The notes under the pieces were generated by a model. The model was not told the DNA's origin. It was given only the letters and a program-made list of their open reading frames with translations, and searched no databases. Positions 25,786 through 33,203 of a stretch of DNA of 64,000 nt are shown in pieces (positions within the stretch are counted from its first letter, which is position 1; each line of letters begins with the position of its first letter). The stretch comes from a virus, in IMG/VR virus record IMGVR_UViG_3300042875_000652, positions 1-64,000 of that record, one strand, 5' to 3'. The translations under genes and the position numbers were made by a program.

Positions 25786-26301
25786 CTATTCTTCTAGTGG
25801 AGACCAGTCTACTTTGTCAAGTGCAGAAAGTTGCTCTTTTGTCCAGTCCCATTGTGAATCTATTCCTAGGCGAACCATACCCATTCGTTCAAGAACCCAC
25901 GCATCACATTCGTCATTGCCGGAGGCTCCACTGAAGATGATTCCAGTCTTTGCTGAGATGGCAGAAATGACTTCTCCCTTTGATGCATTTCCTCTTCCAG
26001 TTGCAAACTTTGCACGACAGGTGGGCGGGATTTCAACAATAGGAATATTGCATTCAAACAGCGTCATCCGGATGCAACCACCGAGTTCGCCAATACTGAA
26101 TGCTTGTCCACTTCGGGAAGCAAACGAGTAACCCTCAATCAGAACGCAAGCAATTTCGTTTTCCAAGCACTGATGCAATACTTCCTTCGTAACATCAGAC
26201 AAACGCTCCGCACCTCGTGTCTTGGGACGGATAACACTAGTCGTTCCGTTCATAGATATGCCCGTGGATGTCAGGGAGAGGTCGAGACCCATGAGGCGCA
26301 T
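25786..26301 (-). CDS. RuvC-like Holliday junction nuclease
   Basis: About 171 residues from the ATG at 26301. The RNase H-like core is visible: MGLDLSLTSTGISMNG (first Asp), a second strand with VLIEGYSFASRSGQAFSIGE (Glu after ACVLIEG), RGNASKGEVISAISAKTGII, and GASGNDECDAWVLERMG with the terminal Asp pair. These are the metal-binding acidic positions of RuvC. Phage RuvC-like enzymes resolve branched DNA before packaging. An upstream frame to 26331 is ignored because MYFFAIVRFI overlaps a likely promoter. It heads the operon going down to 21850. Confidence 0.85.
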   Translation of the reverse strand: MRLMGLDLSLTSTGISMNGTTSVIRPKTRGAERLSDVTKEVLHQCLENEIACVLIEGYSFASRSGQAFSIGELGGCIRMTLFECNIPIVEIPPTCRAKFATGRGNASKGEVISAISAKTGIIFSGASGNDECDAWVLERMGMVRLGIDSQWDWTKEQLSALDKVDWSPLEE

Positions 26302-26311
26302 AATAAATCTG

Positions 26312-26320
26312 ACTATAGCA
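26312..26320 (-). promoter_or_regulatory. Extended -10 promoter element before ruvC, near-leaderless
   Basis: The minus strand reads TGCTATAGT, a TGn extended -10, with the ATG only 10 nt after it (positions 26301-26299). A start of transcription 6-7 nt below the -10 would leave a leader of 3 nt or fewer, and no ribosome site precedes the ATG. Leaderless messages with this geometry are common in actinobacteria, so this is weak support for such a host. The -35 region is not convincing. Confidence 0.4.
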
Positions 26321-26332
26321 AAGAAATACAAA

Positions 26333-26367
26333 GGCAGGCAGTCGCGTTATTGCCGCGCCAGCCTGCC
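26333..26367. other. Strong two-step hairpin upstream of ruvC
   Basis: Outer arms GGCAGGC (26333-26339) and GCCTGCC (26361-26367) pair perfectly. Inside, CGCG pairs with CGCG around a ttattgc loop, with a symmetric 3-nt internal bulge (agt and cca). It lies upstream of the ruvC promoter and downstream of the HNH gene. On the minus strand it is followed by TTTGTATTTC, only partly T-rich. It may end transcription from the HNH operon or act as an operator. Confidence 0.5.
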
Positions 26368-26422
26368 CATGTACCTATAATGTCCCCAGGTAGCGATTCT
26401 AAGGAGTGATTAAATAATACAT

Positions 26423-26791
26423 TCATTCCCATGAATGTTTTGCTAGTCCTAAGGAAAAAGCTAAAGAAGGCTCTTCACCAATCCTGGTATGACACGCTCT
26501 GCAGACTGTTACCAAGTTTTCTTCGTCAAGTATTGACCCGCCTTGAGACCTTCTTATTAGCTCATGCACATCAACGCTGTTTTTGTGAATAAATGTTGTC
26601 AAGCCGTCATGTTTGGCAAAAACTGGACACGCAAAGCAAAGAGGAAACTCGGCAAGCATAGAAGAAACTATTTTGCGTCTCTCAACATAAACCTGTTCCG
26701 TTTTTTTGCTTCTTTTTGGGATTGGTTTAGTCCCTCGGTTTAGTGAGGTTCGTTTTAACGGTGTTCGCTTTAGTGGTTTCCTTGGCTTCAT
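26423..26791 (-). CDS. HNH endonuclease-like protein
   Basis: 122 residues. A basic N-terminus (KPRKPLKRTPLKRTSLNRGT) precedes an HNH fold: FPLCFACPVFAK, VDVHELIRRSQGGSIL, NLVTVCRACHTRIGEEPSLA. This gives the Cys-x2-Cys and Cys-x2-Cys zinc pairs and the DVHE / N / H catalytic order. In many phages a free-standing HNH protein next to the terminase is needed for packaging, so this may be more than a homing enzyme. It ends 91 bp before the hairpin and ruvC promoter. Confidence 0.85.
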   Translation of the reverse strand: MKPRKPLKRTPLKRTSLNRGTKPIPKRSKKTEQVYVERRKIVSSMLAEFPLCFACPVFAKHDGLTTFIHKNSVDVHELIRRSQGGSILDEENLVTVCRACHTRIGEEPSLAFSLGLAKHSWE

Positions 26792-26811
26792 CTAAGCTAA
26801 AGAATACAGCA

Positions 26812-27327
26812 CTAGAGGTTGTCGTTGTTTATAGAATCAAAAGTCCACTTACTGTCAAGGCATTCCCACAAAGAACGGTCAATTGCCGTATCTTCCAGGT
26901 CAAAGTCTCTCATTAGTGTTCTGTGAGCAATGATTGCTCTTCTATAGAAATCGACTTCCTTCCACCCGTCTTCTAGGGTGGATTCGCCAGTCTCAATCAT
27001 TACGCAGACTTCGTCAAGCCGACGGTCAACGTGGTACTTAAACCTGTTTATTCGTGTTGCTTTTTCATTGTAATAGCGCTGTGTTTCGTCGTTAAGTTTT
27101 TTAAACTTGAAGTCCAGCGACGAGTATCGTTTCTGGTCAGATTCACTATCTGCCTCAATACTCTCTATTTGTCTTTGAAGGTTTTCGGATAGGGCGAGCA
27201 AGGCTCTTTTCCATCTATCCCAGTTTTCGACCAGCCTGAGCTCCGCGCGCTCCAAAGGGTTAACTTTGTTTTTTACCTCTTCGGCGACCATGCGAGCAAA
27301 AGTGTCATCATTCCATCTTGAGTTCAT
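26812..27327 (-). CDS. Coiled-coil protein of unknown function
   Basis: 171 residues, highly charged and helical: AELRLVENWDRWKRALLALS, ENLQRQIESIEADSESDQKR, LNDETQRYYNEKATRINRFK, YHVDRRLDEVCVMIETGEST. It is in the recombination and packaging operon, between the HNH gene and the Cas4/RecB-like nuclease. It could be a structural partner in a recombination complex. No family was recognised. Confidence 0.65.
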   Translation of the reverse strand: MNSRWNDDTFARMVAEEVKNKVNPLERAELRLVENWDRWKRALLALSENLQRQIESIEADSESDQKRYSSLDFKFKKLNDETQRYYNEKATRINRFKYHVDRRLDEVCVMIETGESTLEDGWKEVDFYRRAIIAHRTLMRDFDLEDTAIDRSLWECLDSKWTFDSINNDNL

Positions 27328-27339
27328 ATATTTTTTGGG

Positions 27340-28119
27340 TCACTGCCACGCAGGGCATATTTTCTTAAATCCACACCAGTTACATAGAATGGTTTTGTTG
27401 GGTTCAAAATATCCATTCTTGCAGCGCTCTTCTATGCCTGCTCTTACTTCTGCAATCACTGAAGCAACTTTCTGCACATCTTCTGCGGTTACTTCTTTTG
27501 CGAACCTAACCCCATCTTTTAGGTATAGAAGCTCTATCTCAAACTTCTTGGCCTCTATGCCGAGGCTTTTGAGGAGCTGAGTATAGATAATTAGCTGAAA
27601 ATACTTATCTTCAATGTAATTCTTTTTTGGTGTTTTGCCTGTTTTGTAATCAGAAACTTTTGCGGTATCACCATCTAGATGTAGACGGTCTATGAATCCA
27701 TGAAGTTTGATTCCGGATATCTCGCCTTCCACATGCTCTTCAATACCCCATGGCTCAACCTCTTGCGGCTGCTCCAGCATCCAGAGGTTTTCAACACACC
27801 ACCAAGCAGACCACCTAAAGAGACGCAGTTCTTTTTCCCCACGGATTAACGTGGTAACTTCTGCTTCCCATTTTGCAGCCCATAAATCTCGCGCCAGTTG
27901 GCGAGCGGTTTCTTGGGTTCTTTGTTCGGAAGGAAGAGCGTACATTGTTTCTAGGATTTCATGAACAAAGTTGCCAAGCATTGTTGCTTCTGTCGGAGAA
28001 TCCCTAAGTCCATCAATCTTGCTGTACTTAAACTTCATAGGACATTGCTGGAATGTAGATATTGAAGAAGGGGAAAGCAGTTCTGGGGCCTGCATGAGCC
28101 CGTCTTGGTCAGTTGTCAT
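27340..28119 (-). CDS. PD-(D/E)XK nuclease with Fe-S type Cys cluster (Cas4/RecB-like)
   Basis: 259 residues from the ATG at 28119, which overlaps the rad52-like stop by 11 bp. The early Cys (FQQCPMKFKY, Cys26) and the C-terminal Cys-x2-Cys-x5-Cys (CNWCGFKKICP) form the 4-Cys set that binds a 4Fe-4S cluster in Cas4, AddB and phage RecB-like nucleases. The catalytic motifs are GFIDRLH with Asp and VSDYKTGK (D-x-K), followed by QLIIYTQLL. It probably trims DNA ends for recombination with the Rad52-like protein encoded just upstream. The longer frame up to 28182 overlaps rad52 more and lacks support. Confidence 0.88.
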   Translation of the reverse strand: MTTDQDGLMQAPELLSPSSISTFQQCPMKFKYSKIDGLRDSPTEATMLGNFVHEILETMYALPSEQRTQETARQLARDLWAAKWEAEVTTLIRGEKELRLFRWSAWWCVENLWMLEQPQEVEPWGIEEHVEGEISGIKLHGFIDRLHLDGDTAKVSDYKTGKTPKKNYIEDKYFQLIIYTQLLKSLGIEAKKFEIELLYLKDGVRFAKEVTAEDVQKVASVIAEVRAGIEERCKNGYFEPNKTILCNWCGFKKICPAWQ

Positions 28120-28801
28120 CTGTTTTTGCAACAAGAGTTGCACCAAACGATAAACGCATTGCCTCAACAACGAGGGTGTCAATGTCTTCTTCAGTTACGG
28201 TTGCGCGAGTTGGCTTTGCTTTTCCATTTGAATGACTGGTCCAAAAAGCGTTCAATGAGTCTTTTTGCTCTTGCGTCAGTGTTTTTGCAACTGAAACAAA
28301 GTTGGTCCATTTTTCATCAATCTCTGATGGTGCTTCTGCCTGTGGCGCTGGCATAGACGATGCGTATTCGGCGTCTAAGGCGTCTGCAGAGCGTGCGAGG
28401 TATAGGCCGACACCCAATAGCTGAGCAGCCTTTTTAAGAGCATCAGAGACAGCACCTTTAAAGTCGTTTCCGAGGTCAAGTGGCTTATTGTCTTTCTTCT
28501 GACGCTTCACTGAGGAACCACCGAAACCGTGCTTAATGACGGTTAAATCACCTATGGTGGCAGTTAACGATACGTGAGCAACAATCTCATCCGTATCTAC
28601 ATCGTCACGGCGAACGGAAACGATTTCAAACGACCAGTTGTCAACGCCCAAAACTTTGTTAAGACGATTAATGACTTCACTTATCGGAAGATAGATGAGC
28701 GAAATTCCACCCTTGATTCTTGTGCGTTCCATTTCTTCCGAGAAAGGCTCTGCTAAAAGACGCGAAATGTTTTCAGAGTTATTGATATTGATAGACGACA
28801 C
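28109..28801 (-). CDS. Rad52/Rad22-like single-strand annealing protein
   Basis: 230 residues. The N-terminal half is Rad52-like: RTRIKGGISLIYLPISEVIN, RLNKVLGVDNWSFEIVSVRR, VSLTATIGDLTVIKHGFGGS, then KGAVSDALKKAAQLLGVGLY. This last element (G-D-x-x-K-G-A-x-S-D-A-x-K-R/K-A) is the most diagnostic. Such proteins anneal complementary ssDNA in phage recombination. It is paired with a Cas4/RecB-like exonuclease, as in many annealase-exonuclease systems. The C-terminal ~90 residues are hydrophilic and probably bind a partner such as SSB. Confidence 0.9.
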   Translation of the reverse strand: MSSININNSENISRLLAEPFSEEMERTRIKGGISLIYLPISEVINRLNKVLGVDNWSFEIVSVRRDDVDTDEIVAHVSLTATIGDLTVIKHGFGGSSVKRQKKDNKPLDLGNDFKGAVSDALKKAAQLLGVGLYLARSADALDAEYASSMPAPQAEAPSEIDEKWTNFVSVAKTLTQEQKDSLNAFWTSHSNGKAKPTRATVTEEDIDTLVVEAMRLSFGATLVAKTDDN

Positions 28802-28829
28802 GTAGGTCTCCTTGTTTAGTTAATTATGT

Positions 28830-29327
28830 TTATGTATTTTTAGGTTTGCGAACGATAATGCTTGTTTTAAGTTCGCCAGTCTCACTGAAGTTATCAGCAT
28901 TTAGACCAATTTTGTTTAGCTCTTTAATTCTCCAGTACGAAGGAGCACAGTAGGAAAGCATTTCCTCTGCTATTTCTTTTGGAGACTTTGTTACTTCTCC
29001 GGTATCCATGTCGATAGACATTTTTACAAGACGTTCTGCGACGGCCGAGCCAAGCTCCAAGTGCTTCCAGCCTTTTCTGTCGTAGGCTGATTTTTTCTCA
29101 ATAGTAGTACCGTCAGAGAGGGACAAGATTTCTACTGAACCCATGATTTCAGACAGAGCGTGTGCAAAGGAATCATAGACGAGCGCCACGTCTTTTTTTA
29201 AAAGATTCAACTCTGCGAGTCCTTGGCCGGCATCTTCAGGTGAAGGCTCCCCCGATATAAATAAAGATAATTCTTTGTCAAGGTTGACCAAAGAAGAGCG
29301 GAGCTCTTGGATTTTTTCCAAGCTCAT
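28830..29327 (-). CDS. Unknown protein in the recombination/terminase operon
   Basis: 165 residues, helical at the N-terminus (EKIQELRSSLVNLDKELSLF), then LLKKDVALVYDSFAHALSEI, VEILSLSDGTTIEKKSAYDR, KGWKHLELGSAVAERLVKMS and CAPSYWRIKELNKIGLNADN. This last part resembles small proteins near annealases in several phages, but I cannot name the family. A regulatory or DNA-binding role is possible. There is a 28-bp gap to rad52 and 36 bp to the terminase gene. Confidence 0.65.
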   Translation of the reverse strand: MSLEKIQELRSSLVNLDKELSLFISGEPSPEDAGQGLAELNLLKKDVALVYDSFAHALSEIMGSVEILSLSDGTTIEKKSAYDRKGWKHLELGSAVAERLVKMSIDMDTGEVTKSPKEIAEEMLSYCAPSYWRIKELNKIGLNADNFSETGELKTSIIVRKPKNT

Positions 29328-29363
29328 TACTAGTACCTCATTTAAGTTTAGATAGGTGATTTA

Positions 29364-30677
29364 CTAGATGAGTATAGAAGCTCGTTTGCGTTGTGGCAAC
29401 CCCAGGCCGGTTAGATACGTAAATGCTCCAACTGCAGAGTCTATTTGGTCGTCATGGTTTGAGGCTTCCGGGAATGAAGAAAATTCATCCAACCAATCTG
29501 TCAACCACGAAGCACGAACTAGTCTCACGTTCCCGTTTGAAGCGGCAGCAGCAAAAGGTCTAGCTCTCGTGACTTTGTCCCCTGTTGGACGCATTGCCCC
29601 GAAGTCGTACCCAGGAATCACGTATCTGGCGTACTGGTCAACCAAGGCCTTGCCTGAAGAACCGGGCTCCTGCTCCATTCTGATGGCAACACCAAAACCG
29701 TCTTCTTCTGCCGTCTTGGCGATGAGTTGCTCCACCTTTTCACCCCTGACTCTGGCCTTTTTTACGTCAAGAACATAGGCCACGCCGCCGTCAAACATCA
29801 TGAGAGTTCCTACGGTCCAGTCAGGGTCCGGATATCCAGCATGTGGCTCCGTTGCGGCAAGGTCCCAAAACCGAACCACCCTGGCCGAGTTGGTTATGAC
29901 GGGTATCTCTTCTGGGTCAATAACAAGAAAGGCCTCGCGCTGAAAGAGGCTACCAAGGGTCGTTGACCACCAGTCTCCTTCTTCTAGGCGTCGTCTTTCA
30001 ACAGGGTCCAGCTCTGAAAGGGCCTGACGGTACGAAACGGCGTCAATTCCAGGGTTATCCTTAAGCGTAGATGGCACGAATACGCGCCCGGTCTCTTTGC
30101 CTTCCACGATAAACCTCTGTCGCACCCAGTTGGGGGCTGGGTTGGATGCAGCCCTCATTCTTAGTGGAACCTGAGATATTGGACCGCTGGCAGGTCGACG
30201 AAGACGGGAGAAGAGGTATCTATAGTCAGATTCTCTAATTTCGGTAACTTCGTCCATTCCTATGAACTGGAATTCCGAACCCTTGTATCGCAGGTAGTCG
30301 TTTACGTTGTTTAGGTAACCGAAGGAGATACGAGCCCCAGATGGGAAGGTGGCAACGAAAGTATTGTTGTTCCAGTGAACGTCATCATAGTTGCTCATCC
30401 ACGCCCTGAATCGGTCCATCAAGGCTCCAGGCAAGGAAAGGTCAGCAAACGTTCTACGACAGAGAAGGGCTGAATAGCCAGGAACGTCTACATACTGCAG
30501 TGCCGCCATCAGAAGGGCTGAGGACTTTCCTCCTCCGGCCGCACCTCCAAATAATGCCTCTATAGAATTGGTTCTTAAAAATACTTTTTGGTTAATAGAG
30601 GGTTCTTCTGGACAGAATGGTGGCAGCTTTGGGCTCAGGTACTCAAGTACTTCATCCCAGTTAGATTTTGTAGCCAT
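29364..30677 (-). CDS. Terminase large subunit
   Basis: 437 residues from the ATG at 30677. The ATPase has Walker A ALFGGAAGGGKSSALL (Lys51), and Walker B FIGMDEVTEI (Asp142-Glu143). The RNase H-like nuclease follows with VVRFWDLAATE (Asp272), and acidic residues at RMEQEPGSSG and NHDDQIDSA. It pumps DNA into the head and cuts concatemers. The start is chosen because the upstream frame needs a TTG codon (30695). It is divergent from the head operon, with the minus-strand -10-like ATATATATC very close to the ATG. No separate small terminase subunit was recognised. Confidence 0.95.
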   Translation of the reverse strand: MATKSNWDEVLEYLSPKLPPFCPEEPSINQKVFLRTNSIEALFGGAAGGGKSSALLMAALQYVDVPGYSALLCRRTFADLSLPGALMDRFRAWMSNYDDVHWNNNTFVATFPSGARISFGYLNNVNDYLRYKGSEFQFIGMDEVTEIRESDYRYLFSRLRRPASGPISQVPLRMRAASNPAPNWVRQRFIVEGKETGRVFVPSTLKDNPGIDAVSYRQALSELDPVERRRLEEGDWWSTTLGSLFQREAFLVIDPEEIPVITNSARVVRFWDLAATEPHAGYPDPDWTVGTLMMFDGGVAYVLDVKKARVRGEKVEQLIAKTAEEDGFGVAIRMEQEPGSSGKALVDQYARYVIPGYDFGAMRPTGDKVTRARPFAAAASNGNVRLVRASWLTDWLDEFSSFPEASNHDDQIDSAVGAFTYLTGLGLPQRKRASILI

Positions 30678-30745
30678 GAGATATATATTGACCAATCAAT
30701 TAAAGCCCTTAGTGCATTTGGGGCAATTTGTGCGCTACTGTATGT

Positions 30746-31015
30746 TACATGCCCCCAGCGTCATCGAACACAAAGACCAGAAGAGCCAAGCTAATAAAAA
30801 GAGTAAAAACAAAAGGCTCTAGCTTTGTAAGAATTATTAAAGCGCCATTTGTATTCGCCGCTAGACAAGTCAATAGACCAAGGTCCGCAAATGTACTGAT
30901 GTTTTGCTTTATACTGTTTACTAGTATTGGAGCAGGAATGATATTCATGCCTGCCGGTTGGGTGGTTGCCGGTGTCGGCTGTGGAATTTTTGGCTTTCTT
31001 TTGGGACTTGAGTAG
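30746..31015 (+). CDS. Small membrane protein
   Basis: 89 residues. A basic N-terminus (TRRAKLIKRVKTKGSSFVRI) is followed by two hydrophobic helices: ANVLMFCFILFTSIGAGMIF and AGWVVAGVGCGIFGFLLGLE. The overall form is a small two-helix membrane protein. It precedes the portal gene by 7 bp. A tight TACTGT, seven bases before the ATG, could be a near-leaderless -10. Function unknown; a lysis or superinfection-related role would be only speculation. Confidence 0.6.
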   Translation, partial: YMPPASSNTKTRRAKLIKRVKTKGSSFVRIIKAPFVFAARQVNRPRSANVLMFCFILFTSIGAGMIFMPAGWVVAGVGCGIFGFLLGLE

Positions 31016-31022
31016 GTAATAG

Positions 31023-33077
31023 ATGGGCTGGAATGCGCCTCAAAACAAAGGCTTGGGCTCACAATCAAGCAAAAATCTAGGATACGGAGCCCCCATATCC
31101 ATGAACCCGTCCCTCGCTGGGAAGGCGTATCGTGACTCTTGGGACATAGAGCGCGCTTACCGCGAAGGCATGTCTAAAATCACTTGGGTCAATAGGTGTA
31201 TTGACGCAATCTCGGGAAACCAAGCGCGCTTGCCGATGATTTTAAGAAAAGACAATTCAAAACATGGCGAAATTATCAAGGGGCGCGAAGCAAATCGTAA
31301 TCCCCTGCTGGAGATTTTAAATAATAAAGCCAATGTCGGAGAAAACTCTTTTATTTTTAGATACAGGCTTTCTGCTCAGCTCATGCTGGGTACTCGTGGA
31401 GCTTTTATAGAAAAGATACGTGGACGTGATGGTGGAATCATTGGGCTCAACCTTCTTCCACCTCAGTCAACAGCACCAATACCAGACCCTAAAACGTTTG
31501 TTTCCGGCTACGAAGTGCAAATGCCTTATGGTGAGAAAATAATACTCAAGCCAGAAGATGTTTGCTGGGTTAGACGCCCTCACCCTATCGACCCTTACCT
31601 ATCGCTTACGCCTCTTGAGGCAGCAGGTGTGGCCATAGAAATCGAAAACCTCGCCAAGATTTACAACAGAAACTACCTTCTTAACGACGGACGTCCGGGT
31701 GGACTTTTAGTTGTTAGGGGTGAAATTGATGAAGACGATAAAGAAGAACTGCGTAACAGATTCAGAGGAAACCTAGCAAGGGCTGGACACACTACGGTCA
31801 TTGCGGCAGACGACGGAGTTGACTTTGTTGACACTTCTGCAAACCCACGTGATGCTGCCTACGTCCAGATGCGACAGATAACTAAAGAAGAAATACTTTC
31901 TGCATTTGGTGTTCCTGAGTCTGTTATTGGTAATGCCTCTGGCAGAACCTTCAGTAACGCTTCAGAAGAGATTCGTGTTTTCTGGATGGAGACAATGCTT
32001 CCCCATCTGGAGCCAATATCTAGAGCGTTAGACGAACTTGATGAAAAGTACTATCTAGATTTTGACACGACCGAAGTTCCAATCCTCATGCTTTATAAGC
32101 AAGAGCGAGACAAGTATTTACTACAGGAATTCCAGTCTGGATTGATTAGCGCGAACGAGTACAGAACTGGCTCGTCACGCAAGGAAGTAGATGCCGACTT
32201 GGCTGACTCGCTTCTTCAGAATCCAAACCTTATTCCTATTGCGAACACGAAAAAGAAGATGGAAGAAGGCCAGGCTCAGATTCCTGGGGCTCCTGGGGCT
32301 CCTCCGGGAATGCCGGGAATGCCAGAAATGCCAGGGGTACCACCTGGAATGCCTACTCCTGTTCCTCCAATGGCAGAAACCATTCCTTTGGACACAAATA
32401 CTATGCAAGGTGCAATGGCCGAAGCAGGTATGGCGGGAGGAGAATTGGCTCAAACCACCATTCCTACCGAGGCACTTGGTGGACTTCCACAGCCAATGAC
32501 TGTTGCGTCTTCTCCTAGCAATCAAATTCAAGTAAAAGAACTGATTGACAAGAGCGAACAGTCAATCGAAAGATGGACCGAAATTCTTGCAAGAAGCGTT
32601 GAGCGCGTAGCGGAAAGACAGCAAAGAGTAGTGCTTGAAAAAGCTAGCGGCTTAAAGTCTAAAAAAGCCTTGATGCACGGAACCCTTGATGTTGACTCGG
32701 TTTTGTCAATTGAGACATGGAATAAGCAGATAGAGGAAGACATCCGTCCGGTCGTTTCTTCTATTATTAGCGATTCTTTTGAGTCGCGAGTAAATGAAGC
32801 ATCTGAAAAGGGAGTAAAAGTAAAAGCTCTCCCAGTTAAGGACCTTCGCGCGATGGTTGATGCTCACGTTTCAAGAATTAAAAGAATAAATGAAGCGAAT
32901 TTTTCAGAAATTAATTCACTTATGATTAAATCTTTTGAATACGCAGACGAAGAAAGACGATATTCGTTCTTTAGAGATGGGTTGGTGGAAATGTACACCG
33001 ACTTCTTCGCTTATGGTCAATATCAGCTGGCCGAAAACGAGGCTCGTTCCGCTTGGAACTTTGGTCAAACTGTTTAG
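31023..33077 (+). CDS. Portal protein
   Basis: 684 residues, longer than typical HK97-type portals (400-550). The portal core spans residues about 30-400: RMEVWGSWDIERAYREGMSK-type start region (DSWDIERAYREGMSK), NPLLEILNNKANVGENSFIF, LMLGTRGAFIEKIRGRDGGI, PEDVCWVRRPHPIDPYLSLT, PLEAAGVAIEIENLAKIYNR, MRQITKEEILSAFGVPESVI. A Pro/Met-rich linker (PGAPPGMPGMPEMPGVPPGM) follows and then a helical C-terminal domain (about 520-684). It forms the ring through which DNA enters and leaves the head. The next gene carries the prohead protease. (The RMEVWG notation above is not a sequence claim; the visible start region is the bracketed one.). Confidence 0.92.
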   Translation: MGWNAPQNKGLGSQSSKNLGYGAPISMNPSLAGKAYRDSWDIERAYREGMSKITWVNRCIDAISGNQARLPMILRKDNSKHGEIIKGREANRNPLLEILNNKANVGENSFIFRYRLSAQLMLGTRGAFIEKIRGRDGGIIGLNLLPPQSTAPIPDPKTFVSGYEVQMPYGEKIILKPEDVCWVRRPHPIDPYLSLTPLEAAGVAIEIENLAKIYNRNYLLNDGRPGGLLVVRGEIDEDDKEELRNRFRGNLARAGHTTVIAADDGVDFVDTSANPRDAAYVQMRQITKEEILSAFGVPESVIGNASGRTFSNASEEIRVFWMETMLPHLEPISRALDELDEKYYLDFDTTEVPILMLYKQERDKYLLQEFQSGLISANEYRTGSSRKEVDADLADSLLQNPNLIPIANTKKKMEEGQAQIPGAPGAPPGMPGMPEMPGVPPGMPTPVPPMAETIPLDTNTMQGAMAEAGMAGGELAQTTIPTEALGGLPQPMTVASSPSNQIQVKELIDKSEQSIERWTEILARSVERVAERQQRVVLEKASGLKSKKALMHGTLDVDSVLSIETWNKQIEEDIRPVVSSIISDSFESRVNEASEKGVKVKALPVKDLRAMVDAHVSRIKRINEANFSEINSLMIKSFEYADEERRYSFFRDGLVEMYTDFFAYGQYQLAENEARSAWNFGQTV

Positions 33078-33119
33078 TTTCACTAAACGATTGTTTGATT
33101 TTTATATAATTTCACTAAA
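33072..33119 (+). promoter_or_regulatory. Palindrome and direct repeats around a -10 box before the protease polyprotein
   Basis: At 33072-33088 GTTTAGT-TTC-ACTAAAC is a perfect inverted repeat covering the portal stop codon. TTTCACTAAA occurs twice, at 33078-33087 and 33110-33119, 32 bp apart (about three helix turns). Between them TATAAT (33105-33110) could be a -10 box. A second small hairpin, CACT-AAA-AGTG, follows at 33113. The gap to the protease gene is 126 bp, the largest in the head operon up to here. The arrangement suggests an operator-controlled internal promoter or a weak terminator. Confidence 0.4.
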
Positions 33120-33203
33120 AGTGGATATATAAGCATAGTTGCACCGAACAGACTTCCTAATGTCTTATTATTTTCAGTAGACACAAGACGAAGGGTCTCC
33201 TGA

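Noticed and set aside
30678-30695. TTG start for the terminase
   Set aside because: Would add only six residues; ATG at 30677 gives the normal spacing to Walker A.
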